Assembly (NCBI GenBank): GCA_029027265.1 | Contig: CP093061.1 | Span: forward strand, 2,542,001 to 2,606,000 | Direction: 5' to 3' | Length of the DNA stretch: 64,000 bases | Origin: Sulfurospirillum_A sp029027265 | GTDB taxonomy: Bacteria; Campylobacterota; Campylobacteria; Campylobacterales; Sulfurospirillaceae | In this document: positions 9,857-18,837 of the stretch, piece after piece | Layout of the letters: the number at the start of each line of letters is the position of its first letter | Numbering within the stretch: the stretch's first letter is position 1 | Translations under genes and position numbers: made by a program | The notes under the pieces: generated by a model | The model's database searches: none | Told to the model about the DNA's origin: nothing | Seen by the model: only the letters and a program-made list of their open reading frames with translations

Positions 9857-10838
9857 AAGACACGCAATAGCACTATTTAGTGGTGGACTTGATAGCATGC
9901 TTGCTATCAAACTTATGGTTGAACAAGGACTAAGAGTAACAGCAATTAACATGAATATAGGCTTTGGAAGTAGAACTGACGTAAGTGAAACTATGAAAAG
10001 ACGAGCCGAACTTGCAGGGGCTGAATTTAAGATCATTGATGTTAGAGATGACTACATAAAAAAAGTACTTTTTAATCCTAAGTATGGTTATGGAAAACAC
10101 TTCAACCCTTGCATTGACTGTCATGGTTTTATGTTTAGAGTTGCACAAGAGTATTTTGAAGAGTTAGATGCAGATTTCATGGTCACTGGTGAAGTTTTAG
10201 GACAACGCCCCATGAGTCAGCGTGCAGAAGCATTGGATTTGGTAAAAAAACTGGCTCTTGATGAAGATGATTTAATACTTCGCCCAATGTGTGCAAAAAA
10301 TATGCCTATTACAAAACCAGAACGTGAAGGCTGGGTAGACCGTGAAAAACTCCTTGGCATAAGTGGAAGAAGCAGAGAAGTTCAACTGCAACTTGCATCT
10401 GATTTTGGTTGGGAAGATTTTCAAAGTCCAGGAGGCGGTTGTCTTTTAACTGATATTAATTTTACTAAAAAAATAAGAGAGTTTATAGAACACAATGACC
10501 TTCAAGTTGAAGATATAGATGTCCTAAAAAATGGTCGCCATCTAAGACTTCCAAATGGCTCAAAACTTGTTATTGGAAGAAACCAAGCAGAAAATGAACT
10601 ACTTGAAAATGCTATAAATGATAAGTATCTAAGAATTAAAGTAGATGAGATTCCTGGACCTTTTGCTCTTCTTTCAGCTGAGGCAAATGAAGATGATATA
10701 AACTTAAGTGCACAAATAGTCTTAACTTTTACAAAAACAAATCCTGAGATGGAATATATGGTACATATAGGAAATGAGATTATAAAAGCAACTCCATTAC
10801 CAAAAAGAGAAGATGCTCATAAGTATTTTGTAATTTAA
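9846..10838 (+). CDS. PP-loop ATPase, ThiI/MnmA-like tRNA thiolase (copy B)
   Basis: The 330-residue protein has an N-terminal PP-loop SGGLDS for ATP, a CIDCH pair near residue 88 that could carry or relay sulfur, and a C-terminal domain similar to the NFACT-R-like RNA-binding module. It is often annotated as a tRNA 2- or 4-thiouridylase in this phylum; which uridine is modified cannot be read from the sequence. It overlaps dnaG by 11 bases and is followed by an 8-bp hairpin. It is identical to the copy at 408-1400. Confidence 0.8.
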   Translation: MKNRRHAIALFSGGLDSMLAIKLMVEQGLRVTAINMNIGFGSRTDVSETMKRRAELAGAEFKIIDVRDDYIKKVLFNPKYGYGKHFNPCIDCHGFMFRVAQEYFEELDADFMVTGEVLGQRPMSQRAEALDLVKKLALDEDDLILRPMCAKNMPITKPEREGWVDREKLLGISGRSREVQLQLASDFGWEDFQSPGGGCLLTDINFTKKIREFIEHNDLQVEDIDVLKNGRHLRLPNGSKLVIGRNQAENELLENAINDKYLRIKVDEIPGPFALLSAEANEDDINLSAQIVLTFTKTNPEMEYMVHIGNEIIKATPLPKREDAHKYFVI

Positions 10839-10844
10839 ATAAAC

Positions 10845-10868
10845 TGTGTGTGGTTAAAGTCACACACA
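10845..10868 (+). terminator. Hairpin after the thiolase gene (copy B)
   Basis: Same 8-bp TGTGTGTG/CACACACA hairpin as at 1407-1430, with no U-tract. About 135 bases of AT-rich DNA then lead to the GGDEF/EAL gene and probably hold its promoter. Confidence 0.5.
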
Positions 10869-11005
10869 ACTCCGTATAATGGCTAAATATTTAGCATTAA
10901 CTCTAAAAATACTAAACATTCTTGAAAAAATACTAGAGTAATAAATTTATCTTATATTAATATGAATTATGTAAAAATCATTCACTTTACATGTAAAGGA
11001 TATAT

Positions 11006-13273
11006 ATGGGAGACAATGTTTTACTAAGCAAAAGTCCTGTTTGGATACTTTTTGGGATTATCACAACCTTTGTAATTGTTACGACGTCTATACTCACTTA
11101 TTTATCGTGGAAAGAGATAAAAAAAGATCACCTTACAGACTTAAAACATATAAATCTTATCACACAACAGTCTCAACTAGCTACTTTCCACCATCAAGAA
11201 TCTGTTCTAAAAATCTTAGGAGAAAACCTACTTTACCGTGAAGCTGATAAAACTCCAGAAAATGGAAGAGAAATCATCGAAAAAATGTTGGAAATAAACA
11301 AGGGCATGGCTGGTTTTGGATTAGCTAGAAGTGATGGTCAGCTTATAATAATTTCCAAAGTTCCAAAAGGTAAAAAACTACCAAACTTAACATCAAACAA
11401 ACAATCAAAAGAGAGTTTTTTAAAAACACTGCGTTCCAATACAATGCAAATTGGTCAAACATATTTTATGAAACAGCTTAATAAATGGGTAATTCCTATA
11501 AGAACTAGAATAGTTGATGATAAAGGGAACATCCCCCTAGTAATGACTGCTGGTCTCAATATAGATGGGGGAGAAACTTCTTGGAACACATTTGGTTTTA
11601 GTAAAGAGATAATGGTCCAAGTTGTAAGAGAAGATGGATATACCCAATTTCAAAATACAGCTCTACAAAGCAACTTTCAATCAATCTACCAAACAAAATT
11701 AAATCAATCATTTTTAAATCAAATATTTGGTTTAAAACTAGCAAATAAAAACTCCGTAACAATAGATTCTTTTTACGATAATAACAATAAAAAGATGTTA
11801 TCAGTTGTAAGTTATCTCAAAGAATATGGTTTATATACCATAGTATCTACTCCATATAGTATATTAAATGCTCATTTCAAAAAAGAAATTATTAAAAATA
11901 GTACTATTATGGTAGTTATAATTATAGTGCTTTTTTTGCTTTTTAAAATCATTAACTCCATACAATTAATAACACAGAAAAATTTTAAATATATTGCTAC
12001 TCATGACCCACTAACTAGACTTCCCAATAGGCTATTCCTAGCTAATGAAATAGAAAAAAGAATTACCCAAAAAATAAGTTTTTTTCTTATATATATAGAC
12101 TTAGATAACTTTAATCATATCAATGATTCCTATGGGCATACTTTTGGAGATAATCTAATAAAACAAGTTGGTCAAAAACTAAAAATATCACTAAAAAATG
12201 GCTCGTTTATAGCAAGACAAAGTGGAGATGAGTTTATTGTACTTTATGAAAGCGATAGCACAAATGAAGTAACTCTACTTTTACATAAAATTTTTGATAT
12301 ATTTTCCTCTCCATTTGTAATAAATGATATAGAAATATTTATAGGAACGAGTATGGGAGTTTCAAAATACCCACAAGATGGAGAAAATGCAGAACTTCTT
12401 TTAAGTCAATCAGATACAGCATTATATAAAGCCAAACAAAGCAAAGGAACTTTTTTATTCTTTGATAAAAGTATGAGAAAAAATTCTAAAAAGTCACTAC
12501 TCATAGAGAGTGAACTTAGACAAGCTATACAAAGTGATGAAATATTTATAACTTACCAACCTAAAATAGATGCCATAACAAAAGAGATGGTAGGAGTTGA
12601 AGCTTTAGTTAAATGGCACAATAGAAACCTAGGGGTAGTTTCTCCATTGGATTTTATACCTATTGCTGAAAAAAGTGGTCTTATCCGTAAAATTGGTCTT
12701 TTTGTAATTGAACAGTCTACAAAAGAGATAAAAAATATATGGAAAGAGACTAATAGTGACTTTACATTGTCTATTAATCTTTCACCACATCAACTCTCAA
12801 ATAATATATGTTTAGAAAAGTTTTTAAAAATACTAGAAAAAAATAATTTCCCTGCAAATAGGTTAATATTTGAAATTACTGAATCAGTCTTGATACAAGA
12901 TATAGATGGAACTATAGAACTTCTTGAACATTTTAGAGCTGAAAATATGGGTATATCTTTAGATGATTTTGGATTAGGATTCTCTTCTCTTAGCATCTTA
13001 AGTAAACTTCCAATTAATGAACTCAAAATAGATAAATCTTTCATACAAGATATAACAACTAATCAAGAAAATCTATCCTTAACAAAATCTATCATTGATA
13101 TAGGCAAAAACATGAATATAAGTACTGTTGCAGAGGGAGTAGAAAGTCCATTTGAGCTTGAAATACTACAAAAACTAGAGTGTAATATTATACAAGGCTA
13201 CTACTATTCGCAACCTCTTAGAGAAGATGAACTTATAAAATTTATTCAAGATGGTAACTATTTAAAAAAATAA
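11006..13273 (+). CDS. Membrane Cache-GGDEF-EAL cyclic-di-GMP protein
   Basis: The 755-residue protein has a membrane helix at about 13-35, a periplasmic Cache-like sensor region (about 40-290) and a second helix at about 305-325. A GGDEF domain follows with the signature SGDEF (406-410), then an EAL domain with E532-A-L, DDFGLGFSSL, LKIDKSF and the C-terminal VAEGVES block. The EAL catalytic motifs look intact, so phosphodiesterase activity is likely. The first Gly of GGDEF is Ser, a change some active cyclases tolerate. ATG follows AAAGGATATAT next to a CTTTACATGTAAAG palindrome. The gene ends 55 bases before selC. Confidence 0.88.
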   Translation: MGDNVLLSKSPVWILFGIITTFVIVTTSILTYLSWKEIKKDHLTDLKHINLITQQSQLATFHHQESVLKILGENLLYREADKTPENGREIIEKMLEINKGMAGFGLARSDGQLIIISKVPKGKKLPNLTSNKQSKESFLKTLRSNTMQIGQTYFMKQLNKWVIPIRTRIVDDKGNIPLVMTAGLNIDGGETSWNTFGFSKEIMVQVVREDGYTQFQNTALQSNFQSIYQTKLNQSFLNQIFGLKLANKNSVTIDSFYDNNNKKMLSVVSYLKEYGLYTIVSTPYSILNAHFKKEIIKNSTIMVVIIIVLFLLFKIINSIQLITQKNFKYIATHDPLTRLPNRLFLANEIEKRITQKISFFLIYIDLDNFNHINDSYGHTFGDNLIKQVGQKLKISLKNGSFIARQSGDEFIVLYESDSTNEVTLLLHKIFDIFSSPFVINDIEIFIGTSMGVSKYPQDGENAELLLSQSDTALYKAKQSKGTFLFFDKSMRKNSKKSLLIESELRQAIQSDEIFITYQPKIDAITKEMVGVEALVKWHNRNLGVVSPLDFIPIAEKSGLIRKIGLFVIEQSTKEIKNIWKETNSDFTLSINLSPHQLSNNICLEKFLKILEKNNFPANRLIFEITESVLIQDIDGTIELLEHFRAENMGISLDDFGLGFSSLSILSKLPINELKIDKSFIQDITTNQENLSLTKSIIDIGKNMNISTVAEGVESPFELEILQKLECNIIQGYYYSQPLREDELIKFIQDGNYLKK

Positions 13274-13328
13274 CTTTATATGGTAAGCTCTTCTTTACCT
13301 AAAACTTGCTAAAATTCTATCTCACAAG

Positions 13329-13427
13329 TGGGGGGTATATGACCCTGGTGGGCATCACGGGCTTCAAACCCGATGTCTGAGCGGTTGACCGTTTAGAGGT
13401 AGGTTCGATTCCTACACCCTCTCGCCA
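13329..13427 (+). tRNA. selC: tRNA-Sec (UCA anticodon), host/phage hybrid
   Basis: This is a long tRNA with anticodon TCA at 13364-13366 in a CTTCAAA loop. The anticodon stem is CGGG/CCCG. The D arm ATG(A)CCC/GGGCAT has a bulged A. The 9-bp variable stem is TCTGAGCGG/CCGTTTAGA. The T arm is GTAGG/CCTAC, and CCA is encoded. The acceptor pairs over 7 bp with G-U pairs, but the outermost T13329-C pair is a mismatch. The 5' half is chromosomal. From 13362 the 3' half is supplied by the integrated phage, and the original host 3' half is stranded at 33338. It delivers selenocysteine for SelD and formate dehydrogenase in this window. Confidence 0.92.
13362..13376 (+). other. attL core of the inovirus prophage
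   Basis: The 15-bp sequence CTTCAAACCCGATGT recurs at 23350 and 33338, exactly 9,988 bp apart. It covers the anticodon loop and the 3' side of the anticodon stem of selC. Bases on either side differ between host and phage versions, so strand exchange must fall in this core. Confidence 0.88.
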
Positions 13428-13586
13428 CTTTTTCAAAATTGATCAAACCAATTTAAAAAATGTTGTTTATATAAAAGGATCTTAAATTCAAGCAGATTTT
13501 TTTATAACAAGATTTTTGATAATTACAAAATATAACCTTACAAATATAATTGTCATACCACTGATCAAAAAAAGTTAATTGATACA

Positions 13587-14471
13587 TTATGATCTTACAC
13601 TTTCAAATACTTTTCTAATTACCTCTTTTGAGATTTCAGGTTTAATAGTAATATATTTTTGAGTTATCTCTATATTTGTATGTCCTAATGCATAAGAAAC
13701 ATGCTCTATAGGTAAAGATAAATAATTTATAGAATAAGTACCCAATAAGTGTCTTATGTCGTGTAGCCTAATGTATGGCAAGTTATTTTGTTTGAGTAAT
13801 CTATTCCAAGCACCTCGTAAGCATTTATAGCGTGTTTTAGTTTTTGGATTAGTAAAGACGTAACCAGTTGGATACTTAACTCTTTGTTTGATACATGAAG
13901 TTAAATATATTTCATGTAATCTACTGTATAGCTCATCTGTCATCATGTATTGCATATTCTTTTTTACTTTATTTATTTTTGCAGGTATATAATAAATCTT
14001 TTGTTGTAGGTCTACCATTTCCCAAGTAAGATTAAGAACTTCACTACGTCTACGACCATGCAATAAAAAGAAAATTATATTGCTATATACAGGTTCATCA
14101 TAAGTCATAATTGAGGTAATGAAATCTTTTTGAACTTCTAAAGAGAAATTAAAGTATCTTGTATTATCAAACTTTGGGAGTTCTATATCAAGAGTTGGAT
14201 TATCTGTTATAAGTCCTAATCTTTTAGCTAATCTAAAATGATTTTTAAGAACTGTAAGAATATTTTTAACTGTTTTTATTTTGTAATCTTGTTTTACTAA
14301 GTTATTAGTCCAAGATTGCACATCAAGATATTTTATATTAGGTATTTTTTTTAGTCCTAAACTATCTTTGATGTGTTTCTTATAATAGCCTTGATTTGTT
14401 TTAAAAGTTATTTCTGAGTGTATAATTTCTACGCTTTTGAAATATAGGGTTGATAGGTTATTTAGTATCAT
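13587..14471 (-). CDS. int: Phage tyrosine integrase, copy 1
   Basis: The 294-residue tyrosine recombinase shows the catalytic set: R141 (in HGRRRSE), a Lys in INKVKKN near 167-171, H237-x-x-R240 (LHDIRH), H264 (LGHTN) and nucleophile Y273 (TQKYITI). The N-terminal SAM-like DNA-binding domain is short. It presumably drives insertion at the selC anticodon arm. The gene sits next to attL, with its stop about 160 bases from selC. Many inoviruses rely on host XerCD, so a phage-borne integrase with a tRNA target is notable. It lies two bases after the small Zn-protein gene at the distal end of the leftward operon. Confidence 0.93.
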   Translation of the reverse strand: MILNNLSTLYFKSVEIIHSEITFKTNQGYYKKHIKDSLGLKKIPNIKYLDVQSWTNNLVKQDYKIKTVKNILTVLKNHFRLAKRLGLITDNPTLDIELPKFDNTRYFNFSLEVQKDFITSIMTYDEPVYSNIIFFLLHGRRRSEVLNLTWEMVDLQQKIYYIPAKINKVKKNMQYMMTDELYSRLHEIYLTSCIKQRVKYPTGYVFTNPKTKTRYKCLRGAWNRLLKQNNLPYIRLHDIRHLLGTYSINYLSLPIEHVSYALGHTNIEITQKYITIKPEISKEVIRKVFESVRS

Positions 14472-14473
14472 TG

Positions 14474-14731
14474 TTAATCTTTTTTGTCTTGAGTAGTTTT
14501 GGTACCATTATTCTTAGAGACTAGTTTAAAAAACTGTTCCTTTAATAAGCGTTTAGCTATATCAGTTGGAGTCATATTATCAAGACGTTTAGACATTGCG
14601 TTAAAAAATTTATTAAACTCTCTACAATTTGAAGAACAATATTGTTTTGGTCTACCATTTAATTCATATCTATATAAAGATGGATTATTATAATTTTGTT
14701 TTATTGAATTGTTGCATACTATGCAGTTCAT
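14474..14731 (-). CDS. Small Cys-rich phage protein, copy 1
   Basis: The 85-residue protein has CIVC near the N terminus and CSSNC at about 32-36, a pattern suited to one zinc site, followed by a charged helical C terminus. I do not recognise the family. It lies one base after rep and two bases before int, so it is in the same operon. Size and zinc knuckle suggest a DNA- or protein-binding accessory factor, perhaps for Rep or Int. That is inference. Confidence 0.6.
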   Translation of the reverse strand: MNCIVCNNSIKQNYNNPSLYRYELNGRPKQYCSSNCREFNKFFNAMSKRLDNMTPTDIAKRLLKEQFFKLVSKNNGTKTTQDKKD

Positions 14732-14732
14732 T

Positions 14733-16193
14733 TTATACTCCTATATTTTTATCATCAAAATCAAAATAACTTTGAGGAAATTTTTCAATGACTTCATCTT
14801 CATTTTTAGTAAAAGAATAATCAAAATCTTCAGGCAAAACAATATCTGTTTTAGGTAATCCAAAATATTCTTTATCAATATTTGGAAGTGGTTGAGTTTT
14901 AGTATCTAAAATACCAACTTCATTAAATTTTGTCATTGTGTAATCCTCACTTGTTATATTTGTATTAAAACCATTTAAAGATTGAATTTTGCCATCAATC
15001 AGACCTCTTTTTATGCATTCATTTTGGGTAATTCCGAAATGGATTAAGCTTTCTACCTCTTCGGTGTCTAAAGAGTTATAATAATTTGCTAATTCATAAT
15101 CTTTCATGTATGCAGGAACTATTGGAAGTTCTATTAATTCATCTTCATATCTGTAATAATGATAATCTCTGTTATCTTTATGTATTTTTATTGGAACTTC
15201 TAATTTGTTGCGTTCAAGAGTTTTTGAGATTAATTTTCTTTTATCATAAGTAACATTATTAACTGATTTTTTTCTAGACCAAATAGAACCATATTCATTA
15301 AAGATTTCCATTGGCTTATTTGTTTCAGAACATAGTAAAATACTTATCTCTTTATCTTTATACATTACTGAGAGTTCATTAAGAGAATAACGACCACCAA
15401 GCACACGATAAACATCTAGACTTATTAGTGTTCTACTTGTGTATATTCTGCAAATTCCATGAAGTATATACCACAGTGTTAAATCTGTAATTTTTTGATT
15501 GTCAGCTCTTAAATCATCAAGTGTCTTTAAAATATATTTCATAAGATAAGCCACTGGATTTTTTACATCAGTTTCAATTTTACAAGCAGGTGCTGGATAA
15601 AGTTCTTTAACATCATTTACAAACTTTGAAACATTACCATCAGGAATAAATATACTTATATGCAAATGAGGACAACCGTCCTTATGTGGTTCTGTTACTC
15701 TAAAATATACTCTGTAATCTTTTGAGATATCTCTATAAGAACGCAAATGCCTTATTTTCTCAAACATTTTAGTTAAAACTTTTACAGCTTGTTTTGGATA
15801 ATGTTTTTCTCTATTTTCCTCTGGATTATCAAACTTAATTTTTTTCTTTGTAATCGGGTGTTTACATATAAAAAGTATTTTTCTACCACCATACTTTTTA
15901 TTAGTAACTTTTTTACCACTTTTTAAAGTTTTAAGTCTATGAAATTCAGTTGGTAAAGTAAGAGTACCAAATACATTTTTTAAATCTCTTACTTGAGCAT
16001 AATTGAAAAGAGAATTTACTCTATTATTTATCTCAGCTATATATCTATTTGAATTAATAAAAGAATTTTTACAAAATTGAGAATAAGCAAAAGTCTTACC
16101 TCCTATTTCAATAAAATTGTTATCCATAAACAAACGTACATTATCTACCTTATTTAATGCTAATTTTCTACTTTTTGAAGTAATACCAAACAT
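14733..16193 (-). CDS. Rolling-circle replication initiator (HUH endonuclease), copy 1
   Basis: The 486-residue protein has the order of rolling-circle initiators. Motif I is FGTLTL (about 75-80). The HUH metal site is H176-L-H178 in CPHLHISIF. Motif III is AYLMKYILK (216-223), giving candidate nicking tyrosines Y216/Y220 and lysine K219/K223. This is the functional counterpart of M13 pII, nicking the double-stranded origin to start plus-strand synthesis. Its start is next to the secretin stop with a one-base overlap. Unusually it lies downstream of the assembly genes rather than at the front of the genome. Confidence 0.85.
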   Translation of the reverse strand: MFGITSKSRKLALNKVDNVRLFMDNNFIEIGGKTFAYSQFCKNSFINSNRYIAEINNRVNSLFNYAQVRDLKNVFGTLTLPTEFHRLKTLKSGKKVTNKKYGGRKILFICKHPITKKKIKFDNPEENREKHYPKQAVKVLTKMFEKIRHLRSYRDISKDYRVYFRVTEPHKDGCPHLHISIFIPDGNVSKFVNDVKELYPAPACKIETDVKNPVAYLMKYILKTLDDLRADNQKITDLTLWYILHGICRIYTSRTLISLDVYRVLGGRYSLNELSVMYKDKEISILLCSETNKPMEIFNEYGSIWSRKKSVNNVTYDKRKLISKTLERNKLEVPIKIHKDNRDYHYYRYEDELIELPIVPAYMKDYELANYYNSLDTEEVESLIHFGITQNECIKRGLIDGKIQSLNGFNTNITSEDYTMTKFNEVGILDTKTQPLPNIDKEYFGLPKTDIVLPEDFDYSFTKNEDEVIEKFPQSYFDFDDKNIGV

Positions 16194-17389
16194 TATAAAA
16201 CCTCAATACTAATTGTAAGTATTTCTTTAGTTTTAGTTTCACTTTTGAATTTAAATAGTTCTCCAAGTAACCAAATATCTTTTAACAATGGTATGCCATA
16301 ATCTTTACTTAATAATGTCTCTCTATTTACTCCGCTGAGTATAAGAAGTTCTCCACGTTTGAGTCGATATGAACTATTAAGCTCTCTTTTTTGAGTTGAT
16401 GGTGTTAAGCTTGGAGTAGAAGTGCTTATTAACTCTTCAATAACTAATTTTAAATCAAAATTTATTACATCATTTATAACGATCGGAGAAATATCTATTT
16501 TTAAACCTACATCTTTATACTCTAGACTTTCAGTAGTAGATTTAGAGGTATCTTCATTTGTAACAGAACTAACCAAATAAGGTATATTTTTAACAGATGA
16601 AAAACTAACCTTACTATGACTTCTTGCAGTCAACACTGGAGAATTTTTTATTTCTGTAAAGCCGTTTAAATCTAAATATTTAACTACTGCATAAAAACCT
16701 TGTTTTGCATTACTTACAACATTTGAGGGAGTTGAATAAGGCATAGTTAATAAATTTAAAAAATATACTAAATTTTGAGTTGAAACTGTACTATTTTTTC
16801 CTGATGAAGTATTTACACTTTTTTTAAATACAGAAAGATTAAAACCTCTATCTTTTAAATTATCTATATTTGTATAAAAAATATTGATTTTAAATTGAAT
16901 TTGTGGATATTCTACATCTAAATATTTAATATGTTTCTCTAGTATATGAAACTTTTTATTTGTAGATTTAAAACCAACACTATTAGTTGATTTGATATAT
17001 GTTGATTTTATATCATTTATTTGAAGTAACGACCCTACATCTTCATAAACTAAATTATTTAATTTTATAGACTGATAAAAAACTTTATGCTCAGGATGTT
17101 TAATTTTGTCTATATAATAAAACCCTTGAGAGTGTAAAAGTTGTAAATCTTTAAGATATAACATTTTTTTAAATGCAGGTAAAAGAACATAAGTTTTAGT
17201 TTTGTCAGCAATATAAAAAAAGATTTTATCATCTTCAACATCAGAACTAATTAAAATATTAATATGATTTTGTTCAGCAACTATATTAGCAAATTCTCTA
17301 AGTGTAACATCTACTTTACCCGCTTGTAAACTATAGCAAACTAAAAGTAGTATCATCACCTTTTTTATTATTCTTTTTATCTTTATCAT
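16193..17389 (-). CDS. Secretin (pIV-like outer-membrane export channel), copy 1
   Basis: I place the start at the ATG at 17389 (398 residues). GGAG sits 9 bases upstream and a signal peptide follows directly (MIKIKRIIKKVMILLLVCYS). An upstream in-frame ATG at 17434 lacks this support. The C-terminal half is a secretin domain with the conserved VGLKIDISPIV stretch, ELNSSYRLKRGELLILSG, and the ending IPLLKDIWLLGELFK. It forms the outer-membrane pore through which phage extrude. Even with the shorter start it overlaps the zot 3' end by 59 bases in another frame. Confidence 0.9.
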   Translation of the reverse strand: MIKIKRIIKKVMILLLVCYSLQAGKVDVTLREFANIVAEQNHINILISSDVEDDKIFFYIADKTKTYVLLPAFKKMLYLKDLQLLHSQGFYYIDKIKHPEHKVFYQSIKLNNLVYEDVGSLLQINDIKSTYIKSTNSVGFKSTNKKFHILEKHIKYLDVEYPQIQFKINIFYTNIDNLKDRGFNLSVFKKSVNTSSGKNSTVSTQNLVYFLNLLTMPYSTPSNVVSNAKQGFYAVVKYLDLNGFTEIKNSPVLTARSHSKVSFSSVKNIPYLVSSVTNEDTSKSTTESLEYKDVGLKIDISPIVINDVINFDLKLVIEELISTSTPSLTPSTQKRELNSSYRLKRGELLILSGVNRETLLSKDYGIPLLKDIWLLGELFKFKSETKTKEILTISIEVL

Positions 17390-18437
17390 TTTCTTTATCT
17401 CCAATTTGTAAGAAATTAAATGTATCTTTTTCAATTAAAACAAAAAACTTTGTAAAACTCATATCTTCAATTTGATAGAACAAACACTTTTTATCTTCCC
17501 TAATTATTTTTATTAATAAAAGCTTTGGAAAATCTACTTTTTCATATGTACATATTTGTTTATAACAATTTATTTCAAAGAGCAGTGTTTCATATTTTTT
17601 AGATACTAATAACTCTTTTTTTACAATATTGTCTTTAGAGTTTTTTATAATAATTTTAGAAGTAGATTTTTCAATTACTTTATCAGGAACAGAATCATTA
17701 AAACTAGATATAAATATTACAACGGCAATTCCCAAAAAGAAAAGTAAAAAAAGACTAATAAATATAAACTTTTGAACCACAGATTTAGAATAATTTTCAG
17801 CACCACTAACGTACATATTGAATATTTCTTGAACTGCAGGGATAGTAAAATCTTTAATTGTTCCATTCATTGCCATACGACCATTACGATATTGTGTATA
17901 TCTAAATTTTTTAGTTGATAGTCTAGCACTTGGAGGAATTGCCTTATAAAAATATTCTGCATTTTTTTTATACTGAGTTGCGATCAAACTCAAATCTTGT
18001 GTAATAAAAAATAAATCTTGATGTAAATGACCATGATATGTAAGCCACCACACTAAGATTGGATCTGTTTTACAACCTAAAAAATTTTGAACTTCATCTA
18101 TTGTAATTAGTACATTATGAAGTTTAAACTCTTTTGATTTAGCTATTAGTTCTTCATCTGTTTTTTTAGACATATACATGCTATAAAGTTCAGAAAGTTT
18201 AATATATAAATCATCAAAATCAAGTTTAACAATTTTATCAGTTTTAGTAAAATCAAATTGATTAATATTGGTGTAAGCCAACTCATAATTATGAATTGGT
18301 TTTGGTTTAAAAATTAAAGCCATAAGTTTAGTTAACCAGGTAACCTTAGAAACATATACGAAATATTTCCAGAGTTGATACATAACGTAATATGTTTTAC
18401 CACTGCGAGGAATTCCTACTATATATGTTATTGCCAT
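17331..18437 (-). CDS. Zot/pI-family assembly ATPase, copy 1
   Basis: The 368-residue Zonular-occludens-toxin family protein has Walker A GIPRSGKT (8-15), Walker B ITIDEVQNF (D114, E115) and one membrane helix at about 224-246 followed by a periplasmic tail. In filamentous phages pI/Zot drives virion extrusion through the inner membrane and contacts the pIV secretin. The toxin name is historical and toxicity should not be assumed. It follows the pVI-like gene by 9 bases. Confidence 0.93.
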   Translation of the reverse strand: MAITYIVGIPRSGKTYYVMYQLWKYFVYVSKVTWLTKLMALIFKPKPIHNYELAYTNINQFDFTKTDKIVKLDFDDLYIKLSELYSMYMSKKTDEELIAKSKEFKLHNVLITIDEVQNFLGCKTDPILVWWLTYHGHLHQDLFFITQDLSLIATQYKKNAEYFYKAIPPSARLSTKKFRYTQYRNGRMAMNGTIKDFTIPAVQEIFNMYVSGAENYSKSVVQKFIFISLFLLFFLGIAVVIFISSFNDSVPDKVIEKSTSKIIIKNSKDNIVKKELLVSKKYETLLFEINCYKQICTYEKVDFPKLLLIKIIREDKKCLFYQIEDMSFTKFFVLIEKDTFNFLQIGDKENDKDKKNNKKGDDTTFSLL

Positions 18438-18446
18438 GAGAGAAAC

Positions 18447-18836
18447 CTATAAATAATTAATTCTAGTAACATCTTGTGCCCACTGATGTACTCGGTCTAA
18501 AACTGTTAATCCTTTTTTAGATAAGAAAATAACAATAACAGAGATTAACATTGGAGAAAAAAGAGACCAAGTATCGACAAATGCATCCCAAATTCCCATA
18601 CTTGCAACAACTTGTAAAGCCCAAGACACTGTATCATCAGTTGAATTATTAACCAAAGAACTAACCTTAGAAAATAAATCATAAAATTTATTAAATATAA
18701 AAATAGCAATAGTAATATAAGCACCTACAATAGCAACTTTGACTGTCATTACTAAACCATTAATAAGAGTCATAAGTCCAGCTTTACCAAGACCTAAAAC
18801 AAGTTTACCACCTAAAAATTTTATTAACCAACCCAT
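18447..18836 (-). CDS. pVI-like minor coat protein, copy 1
   Basis: The 129-residue protein has a Gly-rich N terminus (WLIKFLGGKLVLGLGKAG), several hydrophobic segments (about 20-45 and 85-110) and an amphipathic C terminus. Size, hydrophobicity and position between the pIII-like and Zot genes match gpVI/DUF2523-type proteins that cap the virion with pIII. The assignment rests on synteny more than sequence. It starts one base before the pIII stop region. Confidence 0.75.
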   Translation of the reverse strand: MGWLIKFLGGKLVLGLGKAGLMTLINGLVMTVKVAIVGAYITIAIFIFNKFYDLFSKVSSLVNNSTDDTVSWALQVVASMGIWDAFVDTWSLFSPMLISVIVIFLSKKGLTVLDRVHQWAQDVTRINYL

Positions 18837-18837
18837 A

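Larger units (their letters stand above)
9439..13355. repeat. Direct repeat copy B (intact genes)
   Basis: This is the partner of 1-3916. Here the GGDEF/EAL frame is open, and the sequence continues past 13355 into a full selC gene, so I take this as the reference copy. Confidence 0.93.

Noticed and set aside
13428..13586. Possible small gene between selC and int
   Set aside because: Only AT-rich sequence with no start/ribosome-site pair; more likely the integrase 3' end and att arm sites.
17331..18437. Zot as a true enterotoxin
   Set aside because: The protein is a phage assembly ATPase by domain and context; toxicity cannot be claimed from family name.
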